Assembly (NCBI GenBank): GCA_035772405.1
Contig: JAYKKM010000224.1
Span: forward strand, 2,274,501 to 2,338,500
Direction: 5' to 3'
Length of the DNA: 64,000 nucleotides
Source of the DNA: Chrysogorgia sp. JL179-B06
Lineage: Eukaryota; Cnidaria; Anthozoa; Scleralcyonacea; Chrysogorgiidae
Shown here: positions 38,190-52,109 of the stretch, in pieces
Layout: every line of letters begins with the position of its first letter
Position numbering within the stretch: position 1 is the first letter of the stretch
The notes under the pieces: generated by a model
Seen by the model: only the letters and a program-made list of their open reading frames with translations
Database searches by the model: none
What the model was told of the DNA's origin: nothing
Program-made: the position numbers and the translations under genes

Positions 38190-39080
38190 ACTCAGTTCAG
38201 TGTCCAATGTCAACGCACGTAGCTCTGGAAGTGTCAACATCCCTCCTCCAATGGTCTTGTACAATACTTGCCTTACAACGCCAATTAACCTTTCAAATTG
38301 CCCGCCCCACCATGGGGCGCGGCTAAGATTGAATTTCCAAGTCATGTTATGGTCTGCCAGAAGCCCTTGCAGTGCTTCATCTCGTCTGGCTCTCCGAATC
38401 CATTTTGCCTCCTTAACGAAGGTTGAACCGTTGCATGTCCGAATAAATTACCACTGGCTGACCACGTCTCGCTATAAGCCGTTTCATAGATTGCAGGAAC
38501 TCGGTATTAAGGCTGGTTATAGGATCTCAAGATATAGAGGGGTCTTGTTAAGCTGCAAGCAAAAAGTACGAGATACGCCTTTCTTTCCACTTTTGGTTTC
38601 ACCCTGTATTTGATAGGTCCCTATATAGTCCCTTGCGTGCGCTCCACTGGAAGTAGACCTGGTGGTGGAACGCTGGCTTTAATAGCTCTAAATCTTTTAC
38701 ATCCCCAACAACCATGAATAATATTTTTGGTTAATCGTCTTACAAGTTTCTTTGTGAATGGGGCAGAATCTGGCAGGAAAATCGGGTAGTGGCCCTGAAT
38801 ACGACCACGAAACTCCATTTCTCCTCGCTGGTTAGGTTGTAGGTTGACCTGTAACTTGTCATTGGCGTACTTCGGATCGACTTTGCTGTGCTCTTGTGCT
38901 CGCGAAATCCACCAACATCTATGGTTTTGTATTTCATCTGTTGTTAAGGGACATTTCTGTCGATTCTGGGATCTACATGAGTTGTTGACGAATCGTACTA
39001 TACCAATGCTCCTACTCGTAAGGTTTGTCGCAGGTCGTGCTTTTCAAGCAAATCATAAAAAACATCCATTCTCGTAAGTT
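38190..39080 (-). pseudogene. BEL/Pao 2 integrase, truncated
   Basis: The zinc-binding region (GCWGCKRFRAIKASVPPPGL) is at about 38640-38720. The core end FNLSRAPWWGGQFERLIGVV is at about 38275-38340. After LTLDTE the sequence switches to LTR-derived bases at about 38194, so the C-terminal third is missing. The central core (38350-38620) is frame-broken. Confidence 0.75.
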
Positions 39081-39084
39081 CTCT

Positions 39085-39660
39085 GAGCAGCGAATGCGAA
39101 GATTTCTTTGACAATTTTTGCTTCGACTTTACTCTCTTCGGTTGGTTCTAGTACTGGATTGTGCGGCCATTTCGTTGGATGCTGGAGCCACTCCGGACCA
39201 TTCCACCACAATGGTACTTCTGATACTGGACCTCCTCGACTTGCTATGTCACCTGTCTCCACGTTATCTCCCGCGGGTATTGTTGAATCTTCTGTACTAT
39301 ATTTTGAACAAATTGGCGGTATTGTCCGTGACCAACGATCCAATGGGGTGCCACCGTACTGTCCAGCCAGGCGTACATCGTGGGTGTGGGTAGGTTTAAC
39401 ACTGCATTTCGAACGTTGTCTAAAAGATTTGTTGCCATATGGGCACCAATAAGTTGTAGGCGTGGGATTGAGAGACCCCGTTTGCCTAGGCGACCTCTTG
39501 CTGCAATGAGACATTGGGTTGTGCCAGCTTTCTGTCGAACAACGGAGTATATCGCTGCACTGACGCCTTGAGACAATGCATCACCAAATGCATGAAGTTC
39601 ACACTCTAGGATTGGCTCTCTGTGGTCAACTATGGGTCGTGGTGTGGTTTTGTCCAGTGG
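39085..39660 (-). pseudogene. BEL/Pao 2 RNase H
   Basis: SQGVSAAIYSVVRQKAG, LSIPRLQLIGAHMATNLLDN and MYAWLDSTVAPHWI lie in one frame (39244-39576), followed by the ASRGGPVSEVPLWWNGPEWL linker in another (39053-39514). Frame break near 39430. Confidence 0.75.
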
Positions 39661-40499
39661 AAGAGACTGTTCCCATTTGCACCATTCACATTACAATTTC
39701 TCGCTCAGATCAGCATCCCAGGCAGTCTTGGTGTCACAAATAGCACGATAGATTAACTTTCCCTTCAAAGTCACCGGTGCAGTTAATCCAAGTGGATCGT
39801 AGATCCTCGCCAACTCACTTAAAACTCCTCTCTTGGTTGTAACCTTCATTGTCGTCTTTTAGTTGGTGGGATGACTCCAGTTCTGGTAGAAAATGTAGCA
39901 TCAGTAAAGATCTCAGTTGCTCTCTCCTTGGATCTTTTGGCTTGTCTGGTCGTATATCCTCCTATTAGTAGATCATCTACGTAAAGACTTCTCTGGAGTT
40001 CAGCCACATCTTCTGGATTGGTTTCCTTCTACGCATATATAGGTGGCACTCAATGACGCCTCCAAGCAGAAATGGTGAAGGGGCCAACCCAAACAAGGCT
40101 CTAGAAAATCTCAACGTTTCTACCTTTGAAGTTGGATCACTCTGCCAATGGAATCATAGGACATCTCTTTCTGACTCTCTAATCCTTATCTGTAAAAAAG
40201 CTTTCTCTGTATCCCCAGTCACGATAACGGGATAGGCACGTTGATAAATAAGAACAGATCCCACAGTCTGGTCTGGAGGGAAGGACCTGCATATAGGCAC
40301 TCATTCAAGGAGGGGTTGTCTGGAGTTGCACGGGCTGAAGCATCATAGACTATTCTCATCTTGGTAGTCTGCGCTGATTCTCGGATGACTGGCTTATGGG
40401 GTATAAAAAACTCCTTTCCTTGGGCTGGTTTGTCAGCTGATTCACTATCCCAGATAGTATTCTTGAGTGAGGTTGTTGCGCTGGAGTTTCTTAGAAAGA
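39660..40499 (-). pseudogene. BEL/Pao 2 reverse transcriptase, shattered
   Basis: No long frame remains, but the complement of 39960-39985 encodes YVDDLLIGG, the catalytic motif, followed by a KRSKERATEIF-like helix. Other pieces align by order only. Confidence 0.65.
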
Positions 40500-41608
40500 C
40501 TATCCAGTCGACGCGAAGGTTGGTGACTGGTTGTCCTTCAATGGTAATGCAGCTTCATAACATCCTTCAGGGCTTCTTCGTAGTTGCTCTTTGAATTCTG
40601 TGTAGATGGTTTGTTGGTCATGTTCTCTTGAGTCCTCTAGTCCCAGAACACCCAACCGACACAACTGGTCATAGTCTTCTTGACTGGTTTGGGTTAGTAG
40701 CATTTGGGTGCTGTCGAATTCCTTTCCTGGAGCCATAATTACCCATCCCAGTTTAGTACGTTCTCCTGTTGGTTCACCTTCACCAGCAATGCATGGTTGG
40801 GTCTTTGTCTTGATTCTAGAATACTCTGATGCTGCAAGCACAAGATGAATGGACAATCCGCTCTTTAGGTCATCATTATCCATGTGCACGTTTTTTAAAT
40901 GTGGATATCTTGAAATCAACTCCTTGTACTTCGGGTTTTCAATCCATAAAAGTTGTGATTTGTCAACTTTGGTGAAATTTACTTCCATTTTGAATTTCCG
41001 ATCTATGGACTTCACATCTGCATTGCAGATTTCCACTTTGGTGGTCTTAGATGCCATCATCATTTCTATTTTCTTCAACTTGGTTTCCACTGGTCGCTTT
41101 TTCAAAGCTGTTGTAAGCTTGGTTGACGCATAAGATCCTGCAGCCCCAGGTCTAATAATGCTCGAGTTTTTATTCCATCAACTTCGACAAGGACAACTGG
41201 ATAGACTGCATCACTTTCATGAAATCTGTGGACTCCTAGCATCTCTTGCTTAGCTACTTCGTGGTTTGTATCACATATGGACGTATGATGCTTCCTGGAG
41301 CAATTTTGGCTGGTAATTTTACTTGGGCAATCACTGGCTCTATCAAATGGTCTAGCACAGTTGAAGCACAATCTTTTTTGGGCAAGAATCGGTTTTCGCT
41401 CACTGGAAGACTTAATCACCTTTTGGCAGCTTGATGGCTTGTGATCTGGAGCATCAAAATACATGCAAAATGACGAGCGTTGTTGATTTCTTTGTTGCGC
41501 GTTGAAAACTTTATAGAGCTTATTTCCTCTCCGAAAATTGTCATCCTGTTTCTTCAATAATGGCCTTTCTGGGGATTGTTTGTCAATTGGGTTTCTTCTG
41601 GTCCACAA
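40500..41608 (-). pseudogene. BEL/Pao 2 zinc knuckles, protease and RT start
   Basis: CMYFDAPDHKPSSC and CFNCARPFDRASDC knuckles and a third HHTSIC end lie at 41240-41470. The protease phrase KTRALLDLG (T to L beside the catalytic DTG position) is at about 41150-41170. The linker with LVLAASEYSRIKT and GWVIMAPGKEFDS spans 40720-40840. Frames 41102-41608 and 40500-41105 overlap by 4 bases. Confidence 0.78.
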
Positions 41609-42480
41609 TCTTAGCCGCCTCTTTCAGTTTTACAAGATCCCACGACTCCCAATCGGAATCGATTCTCACCAAATCACCACAGACAAGTGGCAATTTATCC
41701 AAGGTCATCGACATCAACCATAATTGACTTGTTCCAACGTCTTCATCGTCTCTAAGGACTGTACAGCGTAGCCCAACTTGTCCCTAAACTCGTGAATTTT
41801 GCGAACGTTGTTGCTTGAGATGGTTGGTAAATCGAATATTTGTCCGGCGTATATGCTTATCTCTGCTTCGTTTCCATACTTATCCAATAATATACTTTTA
41901 GCTCTGTTATACCCTTCGCGTGAGAATGGAAGAGCCTCCACCATCTTCCTGACTTCCGGTTCGAGTATAGTTCTCTCAGATGCGAAAACTTACGATCCGT
42001 TGTATTCGGTTATTCGTAACTTTGGTAACTTCGCCAGTTGACGTTGACTGTTTAGTGTTAGGCTTTTACTGTCGTTTGTTTGGCTCTAAAGCGGGTTTTC
42101 TTGCGGCTTCTTCGCCTCCTGTGCAACTCCTTTTCAGCTTCGAGTTGTTCCTTTCGCTGTTCCTTCGACCTGCTTCTTGTAGTTTTCACGCCATTCTTGT
42201 ATTCGTTCGACCTCAATATCAGCCTTCGATATTTCTTTGTCTAGTTCTGCCATCCATTGTCCGACTTAATTAATTTAGGTCTTGTTTATTTGCAATTTGC
42301 TGCGCTTCCACGGCTGCACTTTTACACTCGCTTACTTGAGATATTATCAGTTCGAGTGTTTACTGATGTCTTTCGATGACAAGACGCTTCCCTGAAGAGA
42401 GAATATCTTTGGTCCGTTCTAGATTTAGGTGCAATTGTATTAGTTTATTCTAGAGCGTCTCCTCTGTTTGCTCCATGTTG
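41600..42480 (-). pseudogene. BEL/Pao 2 gag, broken
   Basis: A core gag piece is open at 41714-41944 (VEALPFSREGYNRAKSILLD, YAVQSLETMKTLEQ), homologous to the element 1 core. The N-terminal charged region (41950-42480) is present only as scraps with stops. Confidence 0.75.
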
Positions 42481-42541
42481 AAATTTAGGTTCTTTGCCGT
42501 GTTTCAAGAATTCAAATTCACATATCCCGTCGGAGGTGCCA

Positions 42542-42777
42542 CGTTTCGCGAATATCTTCACAAAGCGAATATCTTCCCGTGCAAAGATCTTCACAAAACT
42601 CACTCACATTTGTTTCGAAGTATATATTTATAACACAGTCACAGGCTCACTTAGCCTTTTCGAAGGGAAAACGATAACAAAAAAACATGAAATTGACAAC
42701 CTCATGGCAAGTTGCCATGTGACATGCGAGTTCTGATTGGTTCGTATAATTTATACTAATTAACTCAGTTTCCAACA
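42542..42777 (-). repeat. 5' LTR of BEL/Pao element 2
   Basis: On the minus strand begins TGTTGGAAACTGAG and ends CGCGAAACG just before the TGGCACC primer site. A TATAAATATATAC box lies at about 42624-42636. Two short near-repeats of gaagatattcgc lie at its 3' end. Confidence 0.8.
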
Positions 42778-43630
42778 GTATCAGTGGATCCACCCCTCCC
42801 GATCACTCCCCTCAGTTACATGAGCCCCCAGTCGGAACTCTGTTCTAAGGTAAAGCAAAATTTCGAGTGTTAAGAATATATGCATTTTAAGACCATTCAA
42901 AGAGACCAAGCGGCTATGTTTAAAGTTCGCCTGGATCGTTTGTGGGCGTGGACCACTCTGCAAAGCGCCCGAGAAAATAGTACGGAATAAATTGAAATAA
43001 AAGGTTTGTGCGCCTGGGCCATCTCAAGCGACTGCTACTGTTTGAAAGCGCATTAAATTCTGTCCAACATAGGTAGATTTTAAAAATCGCATAGAATAAC
43101 AGCCGAGAAAATGGTACTTTTATCTGAGTTAGTCGGAATTACTATAAAAGTCGAAGCGTATCTTCTGCCCAAACGTTAGTCAGGTTCACTCAAATCGCTA
43201 TACCGGCCGCTGAATCGACCTGAACACCCCCCCCTCCCCCCCTCCCACTTTTCTTCGAAACAAATAGTTTTGAAATTATTTTAATCCGGCGAGAAACGCT
43301 TTGGGGGGGGGGGTGTGGATGGGTGTTAAAGTTCGTGACTTAGTTTTAGGGGTAGCACTACCATTAAATTAGGTGGAGCCAAGCTATTCTGCCTGGTTTC
43401 CAAACTTAACCATTTCTCCAAGTTGTAGCGATGTCTGCGATGTCTGTCATCATTTTGTCCCCCACTTCTCCAGGTCTGGGTGTGTGGGTGTATTTCAAAC
43501 TGGTGTTTTGTAACATTGATCTCGAAACAGCTAAATAAAATTAGAAAGAACCTTCCAAAATGAAAAAAATAGCGAAAAACCTAATTTTTAGATGTTCCCG
43601 ATATTCCAGGTGTTCACACGCTCCGTTGGA
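42778..43630. other. intergenic
   Basis: No gene supported. 42845-42893 is a copy of an interspersed repeat (attttaagaccatt end) also seen at 55236-55345 and 57400-57590. Confidence 0.4.
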
Positions 43631-43635
43631 TTAGG

Positions 43636-44095
43636 GGGTGTTTATATGGAGGAGGGCTTGGTAGCTGGTAGGGCTAGCCCTCTTGGTAGCTGGTAGGGCA
43701 GCCCTCTTTACCGAGATCCCGCCATTCAGTCAAACCATATGTAAAATTTGTTTTTGTTTATATGAGAGGAGGGCCAGCCCTCCTAGGCTAGCCTGGGAAG
43801 CAGGCGTTTAGGGGTTGGGGGGAGGGGTCGGGAACTAAACTCGCGGATCTCGCCTACGCCGGGCTGGAAATTTGCCATTTAAACGCACTCAAGAGGGCTG
43901 GCCCTCCTAGGAGGGCTGGCAAGTCAAAGCTCCGTACATGCAACAAAGTTGGTCTTCGCCCGTATATTTTAAGACACCTCTTTATTTCACAAGTTCTGTT
44001 TGTTCATACGTAGGTTTTACTTTTAAATTGAAAACTTTTACATGAGGCCAGCCGTTTACATGAGGCCAGTCTAACCACAGACTTCATTTGTTCAT
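43636..44095. repeat. MITE cluster with gggctagccctcc motifs
   Basis: Repeated gagggcttggtagctggtagggc and its complements (ccagccctcctaggctagcc, aggagggctggc), with short tandem duplications (43660-43700). A second small element with catgaggccag repeats lies at 44040-44070. Non-coding. Confidence 0.6.
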
Positions 44096-46650
44096 TTCAG
44101 CTCTTGTTTCATTTCAGCCATCGGCACAATCAGCCTGGCCCTTGGTTAGTTTCCTTGGTTTTATTCATATTAATATTGAGATTCCTAACTTACAACTCTT
44201 GGAACGTTTATGAGCTTGTTTTAATCATAAGCCGGATCAGATATAGCCATATGGACTTATAGTACGTATTCCATATAAGGTCGTATCGGACGGGACTGGA
44301 AAGAGCAAACGTTGCCCTAACAACACATTCTCTCCTTAAATTAACCATTATTCGTTCTGCTTTAAGGATAATCCGCCTAATGAGTTTCCTCACCCAATAT
44401 TAACAGTTGTACTAACCTTCGTGCTAACAGTGTTATACAGTCTAGCTTTTCCGATTTTCTTTCGAAACTCCGTTTGCCGTGATAAATGTTATATCTGGTA
44501 TATGTCGTCTGAAGGCCATATACGTACGCGATGAATCACGGTTTCAGTAATTCTGAGTGAATGTGTTTGACTACTGCGTGTACAAATTGTATATCATTAT
44601 GTTCTTATGACATGTAGATCCTATTTGTTCGCGCAAAGCGACTTTTTCTATTGTCTTATGAACGCTCGGCTGAAACTGATTACCTATATCTATTCAATTT
44701 CACAATAGAAATGTCTGGAAACCGATTTTAGCGAGACGGTTTATGAGCCGGCTGAGTTGTGTCACTAAAATCTTTCTTCTACCCAAAAAAGATCATTTGA
44801 TGATTAACTTTATGCTCTTCATACAGCCAAACAAAGCCAGTTCTGCTTTAAAATATCATTATGTAGGGTTTCTGTGACGGTAGCCTTGATAAGAACCTCG
44901 TTAAGCGAATCAGCCCGGCTAACCGGGGCTTAGAGAATGAACGCGAGTGATTTAATGTATGATTTAATGTGAGGGACGTTAAATCCCATAAATCATTCGC
45001 GTTTATTTTTTAATTGTTCCATGGTTGGGACGACGCAGAAATGTAAACATATTGTTCGAGAATTCATCTGCAGCTAAGACCTTTTGATTGAGGCTGATGA
45101 CTAACTTAGGGAATACTAATCTGTAAATATGAGGTATATAGCACTGCCGAGTGTCTTTGACCATTTGTATTGGATAAAATTATTTTTAAATATGAAGTTA
45201 TAAATCGTATGTTTTTTCAATATTTCAATTACATGGCAACCGGGCTAGCGCGGTTTGCCGGGCAGTTCTCGCAACCGAGATGAAATTCTTCATGTGATCG
45301 ATTCATCTCGGCAAAGCGGGCTGGGAGTTTTATAACGCATGCATCGTATTCGTTTCCTTGCAGTTCAGCTAAGCCTAAGCGAAAACCAAGACTGTATCGA
45401 AAGATAAGGCTTCACCCCCTGAGATTTTGATATTTAAATGGGACATGGACATGGTCAGTCATTTTCTTCAGGGCAAATGGAGTACCATGAAAACTCCGAC
45501 TTTATAATGCCGACAAATCCAAACAATACGAAGCTGCATGTGAGAGCGTCGTTGGCAGATAGGTACGAAGATATTGAACTGATTTCCCATAAGTGCAGAA
45601 GATGATAACCGAGAAGATTACCTTCAAAGCATTGAGATACAGAAGAAGCGAAGAGAAAATAAAAGAGCTTCGACAAGGTTTTAGTATATGATGCTGACAG
45701 CAGGAACCTTAGCGACAAAGCATTTTACTTCACTCGATTGCTCCATGTAATTACCCCCTTAGTGTCGGAAAAAGTATAAACCAATGTAGGCAGGGAACTA
45801 TAAGGCCAAATAGAAATAAATGTGGTGTTCTGGTTTCCCAATCGACCCTACTTCTTCCACCCGACCTTAAACTTTTCGACCCTCAGCCATTTCGCTGAAG
45901 TAAAAAATCACATCGAAGTGAAGGCTCTGCACTTCGCTGTTTTCCATCTGGCAAAGTTCAATACTATAACTCTTGCCAGATGCAAGAGGATGAAGATGTG
46001 TTTTTAATTTGAAATAACTTAATTTGAATCACATGCCAACTTATGCAATTGTCACCATTCTAGGAAAAAACAAGATGTTAGCTATTCGACGGCTATTGTC
46101 CAAAATTGTTCTTATAAAAAATATTAAAGCCGAGCTACCTACCCTAAATTTTTTCAAGATGCAACCGGAACCACACAATTTCAAAGAGAATATAGGAACA
46201 ATTTGAACAAACATTATATCCATCCTATTTTCGACATAATCAATCGAATGGACTCGACTGACTCGGCTTATTTATTGAAAACTGCAGAAACCAAGATACA
46301 CTAGTACAGAATAATTCCACTCAATAAGACTCTTTAATCACAAATACAATGCAATTTAAAATCAGTTAAATGTTGTACCTTTCAACATAAGCCTTATAAT
46401 ATTCTGAATCAGTTTTAATATAGTAATTTATATAATTAAACTTATTTTAACAGACATTCGATGTCCTGCACATTTAGAACAAAACATCAAAATACACCTG
46501 TATAGTTACAACTTCATTGAATATAGTTCGTATTTTTGTCTATTACTGCACCTATCAACTCCATAAGAGCTACAACTGTTGCATTAATCAACTAAATGCT
46601 TAAACATTTCACATAAGAACCAACTAAAAAGGTCGAAATATTCGACATAA
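44096..46650. other. intergenic, one weak small reading frame
   Basis: The only frame that looks protein-like is 45438-45605 (plus): 55 codons beginning MGHGHGQSFSSGQMEYHENS with no long repeats and mixed codon use. There is no clear donor site or homology. A short inverted repeat (aatgaacgcgagtgattta) lies at 44936-45002. A possible AATAAA for the ETS gene (minus) is at 46271-46276. Confidence 0.35.
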
Positions 46651-46662
46651 AAACACGTGTAA

Positions 46663-46922
46663 GGGGCCGTCGACAAATAGATTTCGTCCCTCAATCGCGG
46701 AATTGCCACTCAGTTGTGTTCTTCTTGCTTCCTTGTAGTCACTTACTCAGTAATAAATTCCTTGCTTTGGTAAGTAAATACTCTGGAACATCTACTACAC
46801 AAACACTAAAGTCAGATTGCGTCCGCGGTTTTCAATTTAATCACGGATTCAAGGCTAACCCCCTCCCCCCATCGCGGAACAAATTCGCGATTGCGGGACG
46901 AAATCTATTTGTCGATGGCCCC
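46663..46922. mobile_element. PIF/Harbinger-like MITE, 260 bp
   Basis: Ends GGGGCCGTCGACAAATAG and its complement, with about 30-bp inverted repeats and a TAA duplication on both sides (46660-46662 and 46923-46925). A three-base TWA duplication is the Harbinger signature. It lies about 120 bp past the ETS stop codon and so probably within that gene's 3' untranslated region. Confidence 0.85.
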
Positions 46923-47043
46923 TAATCATAGAAAACAATAACAAAAAAATGCCTGATACAAGCTACTAAAAGTTACAACCAGTAACATACTGGATGTAAC
47001 AACATTGCATGGGTATACCATGGTTCAACAAAAAAAACTTTTC

Positions 47044-50000
47044 TTAACATTGGGCAGCCTCCACCAGACTGAAGTCGTCATCTGGCACCACTGCATTTAG
47101 ACCATCAAACACAATGTCGTCGAAGTCGAGGGTAGCCAAGTCTTCATCACCAAACAGCGAGTCACCAGATGAGAACACATCAGGATCTTCAATTGACAAC
47201 GTTTCTGATTGCAACGAACCCACAGGACTCGAAGGAACCTTATCTTCAGCAGCAGGCACCTCATGCGATTTCTCCACGCTATCTGTGGGATTGTAGCCCA
47301 GTACGGATTCGATGTCACAAAGAAAGCGATAAACATACCGTTTACCGTGAACTTTTGAGATGATATTTTTATCATAATAGTAACGGAGCCCACGACTCAA
47401 CTTCTCATAATTCATCTTGGGCTTATTTTTGCGCTTTCCCCACATCTTGGCAACATTTTCCGGATCGAGCAACTTGAACTCGTAAGGTTCTTCATAAGTC
47501 CACCCAACGTCGCTGGCGTGTTCTGGACTCAAAAGTAATTCCAAAAGGAATTGCCACAGTTGTATAGGTCCATTGCCTATACAACGAAAAGTCACTACGT
47601 AGTTTAGTTTAGATTTCGTAACACTGAAGATAATAATCAAATATAAACATTGCTGTCATAATTTCGGAATTTTTTTGAAAAACTCTACCTACCGTTGTAC
47701 TGCACTAGTGGTTTCGGGCCCCTTTTTCGTCCACTAGTGCGTGCTGGCAAAGTTGATGGCACGATAGGACGTTCTGTATGAACAGGAGAGTTTGGCTGAC
47801 CAGGCGAGCTCTGTGGGGAAAGTTCTAATAAAGAAAGAAATAAGATACGTTAAGGGCCCGTTTCAGACGCCAAACTTTTCAGAGTAGAAACTATTATTCC
47901 AATTTAGGTCGACCCAAACAATAAAATTTCGCCTGTTGATTCTGACGCCGAACTTCAGCCGAGCCGAACTTAATTCTAGCCGTAATACCTGCCTGAGCCA
48001 GGAAAAATTAAAAGAAAGTTCTAATCCAGCCTAATACGTTAGGTTCGGATATGGAACGTTCTGCATGGGAGGTCTTGTTATTGAAGAATTGATGCTACTG
48101 ATAGACAACGATTACAGATAAATTTACATATTATCAACAAAACACTTAAGTGTCACTAACCTTCAAAACTTGTTGGTGACAAGCTATGCATGCTGTCATA
48201 GTCGGAGGTTTCGGAAGGGCCAGGGGAAGGGCGACGAGTTAGCTCCACCAGAAATTGATCAGCATTTTTAATGGTGTTAGTGGTTGGCACAACCTCTGTT
48301 AGATCTAGGGTGGGCTCTTGTGCAGGGACCACATGATCCTGATGCATCTCAGCATGTCTGAGAAATTCCTGAGTTTCATTATAATCTAACAACAGAAAAT
48401 GAAAAGGAAACATAGTTTTTGGTTATGGCTAAAAGCGTTGACCCAAAAGAATCTTTCTTGATCCTAATCCTGATCCTATCCTGATCCTAACCTAGCCACT
48501 ACAGTAACCCTAAATGACTGGATCGACTACAAAGGTACTTTTGAGACATCCTTTTTAGTTAACCCCTCCCTTAGAGTTTTAGCAGACTGGCATGTCGAGA
48601 CAAAAACGTCTTAAATTTAAATAAAGAATCAACTGTTTTATCTCATAAAGAAAATATATTATACCTGCACAAATCGTTTGTAGTGATTTCCACAGGATTT
48701 CACCAGTTACAGCTGATGTTTTAAAACACAGGTTTCTCTTCGTGAGTTTACAAAGAGCCTTTCCATCAACAACTTGGTCACCAATGTCATCAAAAAAGTT
48801 TTTGATTTCAAGGTCAGTCAGGTTAAATTTTAGGTAAGCCCAACTTAGCCACTGACAAACATCTTCTGGTGACCAATCTCTTGGATCTAAGCGGAAAATA
48901 AAGGAAAATATGAAATACCTTCAAAACTAAAGGTTGGGACACATCATGCGACAAATCATGGGAACGTGTCCTGGGACATGTTGCAGGGACAAATCCCGTC
49001 GTATGCACGATGTCGTATACACCATACATGTCTCATCGTATAAACAGCAACTAGTCCCTGCGACAAAATTAAAATAATCCAATGAAAGAACGTTATTTTA
49101 TTTTCATTTTCCTTCTCTGACATGTCCCCTCATTGTCTTCAACAGGGGAAATGTCCCCGCAACATGCCCCCGCGATTTGTCGCCTCCTGTGAAGACCTTG
49201 ACGTCTGCACGCAGGCAAACGTGGCCAGATGCCAACTCCTTGGCTCCACCTACTTAGATGGGCGTATCACTAAGAGGGGGTATACCTTAATTCATTAAAA
49301 AATACCCCTCTCGTTATTACGTCATTGCAATATTGGAGGCAAGTTGACTCAGCACTGGCGTTGAAAGCGAAAGCGAAAGACAATTTGATTAAATCCATGT
49401 CTTAAAAGGTTGATAAAAAACGTCGCTTACCATCAGGGATGCCAATTGTCTCCCAACGAAATGTTTGAAACATGGAGTCGACTGCAAGCGCGACACAATG
49501 GGCTGAAACAAAAAACACGAGTTAGATTTGAAAGTGAAAGTAAAATTTGGCCTCGAACTTTCCGTTTAAGATTAGGTATATAGATTTGCTACTTCGAATT
49601 AAATTTCAAGGAGTCGAGAAACACAAAGTTGAGAAATACACACCTTGTGGTACATAAAAGGACTCGTCAGGAACTCCTTGTAAGAGCGCTTTCAAGTCGT
49701 AAATTTGTGACATGTCAAAAGGAAAACTCTATATCAAAAAGACATAAACAGAACTTGTTAGCAGAAGACAAAATACCCTCAACGACGATGCTCAATTTGA
49801 GTATGTTCACACGTAGACATAGCTGTATATATTTCCATGACGTATATCGTCTTAAAGTCGTGAAAATAAGAAACAACAAGCTGTTGGTTTATGGCAATTT
49901 AAGACGAACGATTTCAACTCCTTGTTGATAACATTAACAGTCAAAGGAGAGCAACACTTTTTGCGTGACTCTCTCCGCCTTAGAATCAGGCATTTTCGTT

Positions 50001-50127
50001 ACAGATTTTGTGACGCAGCTACAATTAAACCTCACGCGCGATAACAACGTTGGCCACAATTTGCACTAACATGATCGAAATCTAACAATAAACGAAATCT
50101 GAATTCGTTAGATAAGTTACTCACCAT
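47044..50127 (-). CDS. ETS-family transcription factor with PNT domain, spliced
   Basis: Spliced coding sequence: 50127-50125 (ATG alone), 49728-49644, 49502-49431, 48886-48665, 48385-48161, 47824-47693 and 47576-47044. This gives 423 residues with every junction GT-AG and in phase. If the ATG in the next exon (49713) is used, the product is 417 residues. The PNT domain (about residues 54-127) begins [16 protein letters not shown] and ends GEILWKSLQ. The middle has a basic GRKRGPKP patch. The ETS DNA-binding domain (about 251-341) carries [20 protein letters not shown], whose two arginines contact GGA, and GKRYVYRF. The C-terminus is acidic. The ETS helix matches the ETS1/2-GABPA class; I do not assign an orthologue. 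It is a nuclear regulator binding GGAA/T sites. Unlike the transposons nearby, its frame is fully intact. Confidence 0.93.
48930..49215. mobile_element. MITE in ETS intron
   Basis: Between the PNT exon and the previous exon, gggacatgttgcagggac is inverted at tgtccccgcaacatg, and gcgacaaat motifs recur at both ends. Arms are imperfect. It lengthens the intron without touching splice sites. Confidence 0.65.
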
Positions 50128-50340
50128 TTTTGAGAATCGTGAAAGCTTTCTTTCGGTTCAGCGAAATGACTACTACCAAGAGCAAAGTTTGAAACCAAAT
50201 AATGAGTTGTGCTTGCAAGCACGAAGATATAATTGAAAAACAACTGGCACGTGATATCATGTGACACGGAACACAATGGTGATTGGACCAAATTTGCATT
50301 GACGTCAATGGGAGGGGTTGTCAAGTGCTAAGTGATGACA
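50125..50340 (-). promoter_or_regulatory. ETS gene 5' exon and candidate promoter
   Basis: The first exon ends ATG/GTGAGT. About 170 bp upstream on the minus strand lies TTGACGTCAA (50299-50308), containing a perfect CRE palindrome TGACGTCA, and a CCAAT box (complement of ATTGG at 50282-50286). No TATA box is near. The transcription start is not visible. Regulation by CREB/ATF and NF-Y is inference from motifs. Confidence 0.45.
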
Positions 50341-52006
<1,666 letters not shown>

Positions 52007-52051
52007 CAAAGTGAAAAGTTGATAAACTGCCAAGATTTTTAGTGACGAAAT

Positions 52052-52088
52052 ATACTGACGTTTCGAGCGGAGCCCTTCATCAGAGTAT
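52052..52088 (-). ncRNA. hammerhead ribozyme, PLE family
   Basis: Minus strand: stem I ATACT/AGTAT, CTGATGA, stem II GGGC/GCTC (one G-U) with loop TCC, GAAA, minimal stem III (ACGT) and scission after GTC, between 52057 and 52056. Core intact. Confidence 0.85.
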
Positions 52089-52109
52089 TAAAGAGCTCTT
52101 CATCTCGTC

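Larger units (their letters stand above)
38143..42777 (-). mobile_element. BEL/Pao LTR retrotransposon 2, degraded and 3'-truncated
   Basis: Runs right to left: LTR (42542-42777), primer site (complement of 42524-42541, same sequence as element 1), gag, zinc knuckles, protease, RT, RNase H and integrase. The integrase core is cut near 38194, where it joins the last ~50 bp of an LTR. Many stops and frameshifts show it is older than element 1. Confidence 0.85.
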
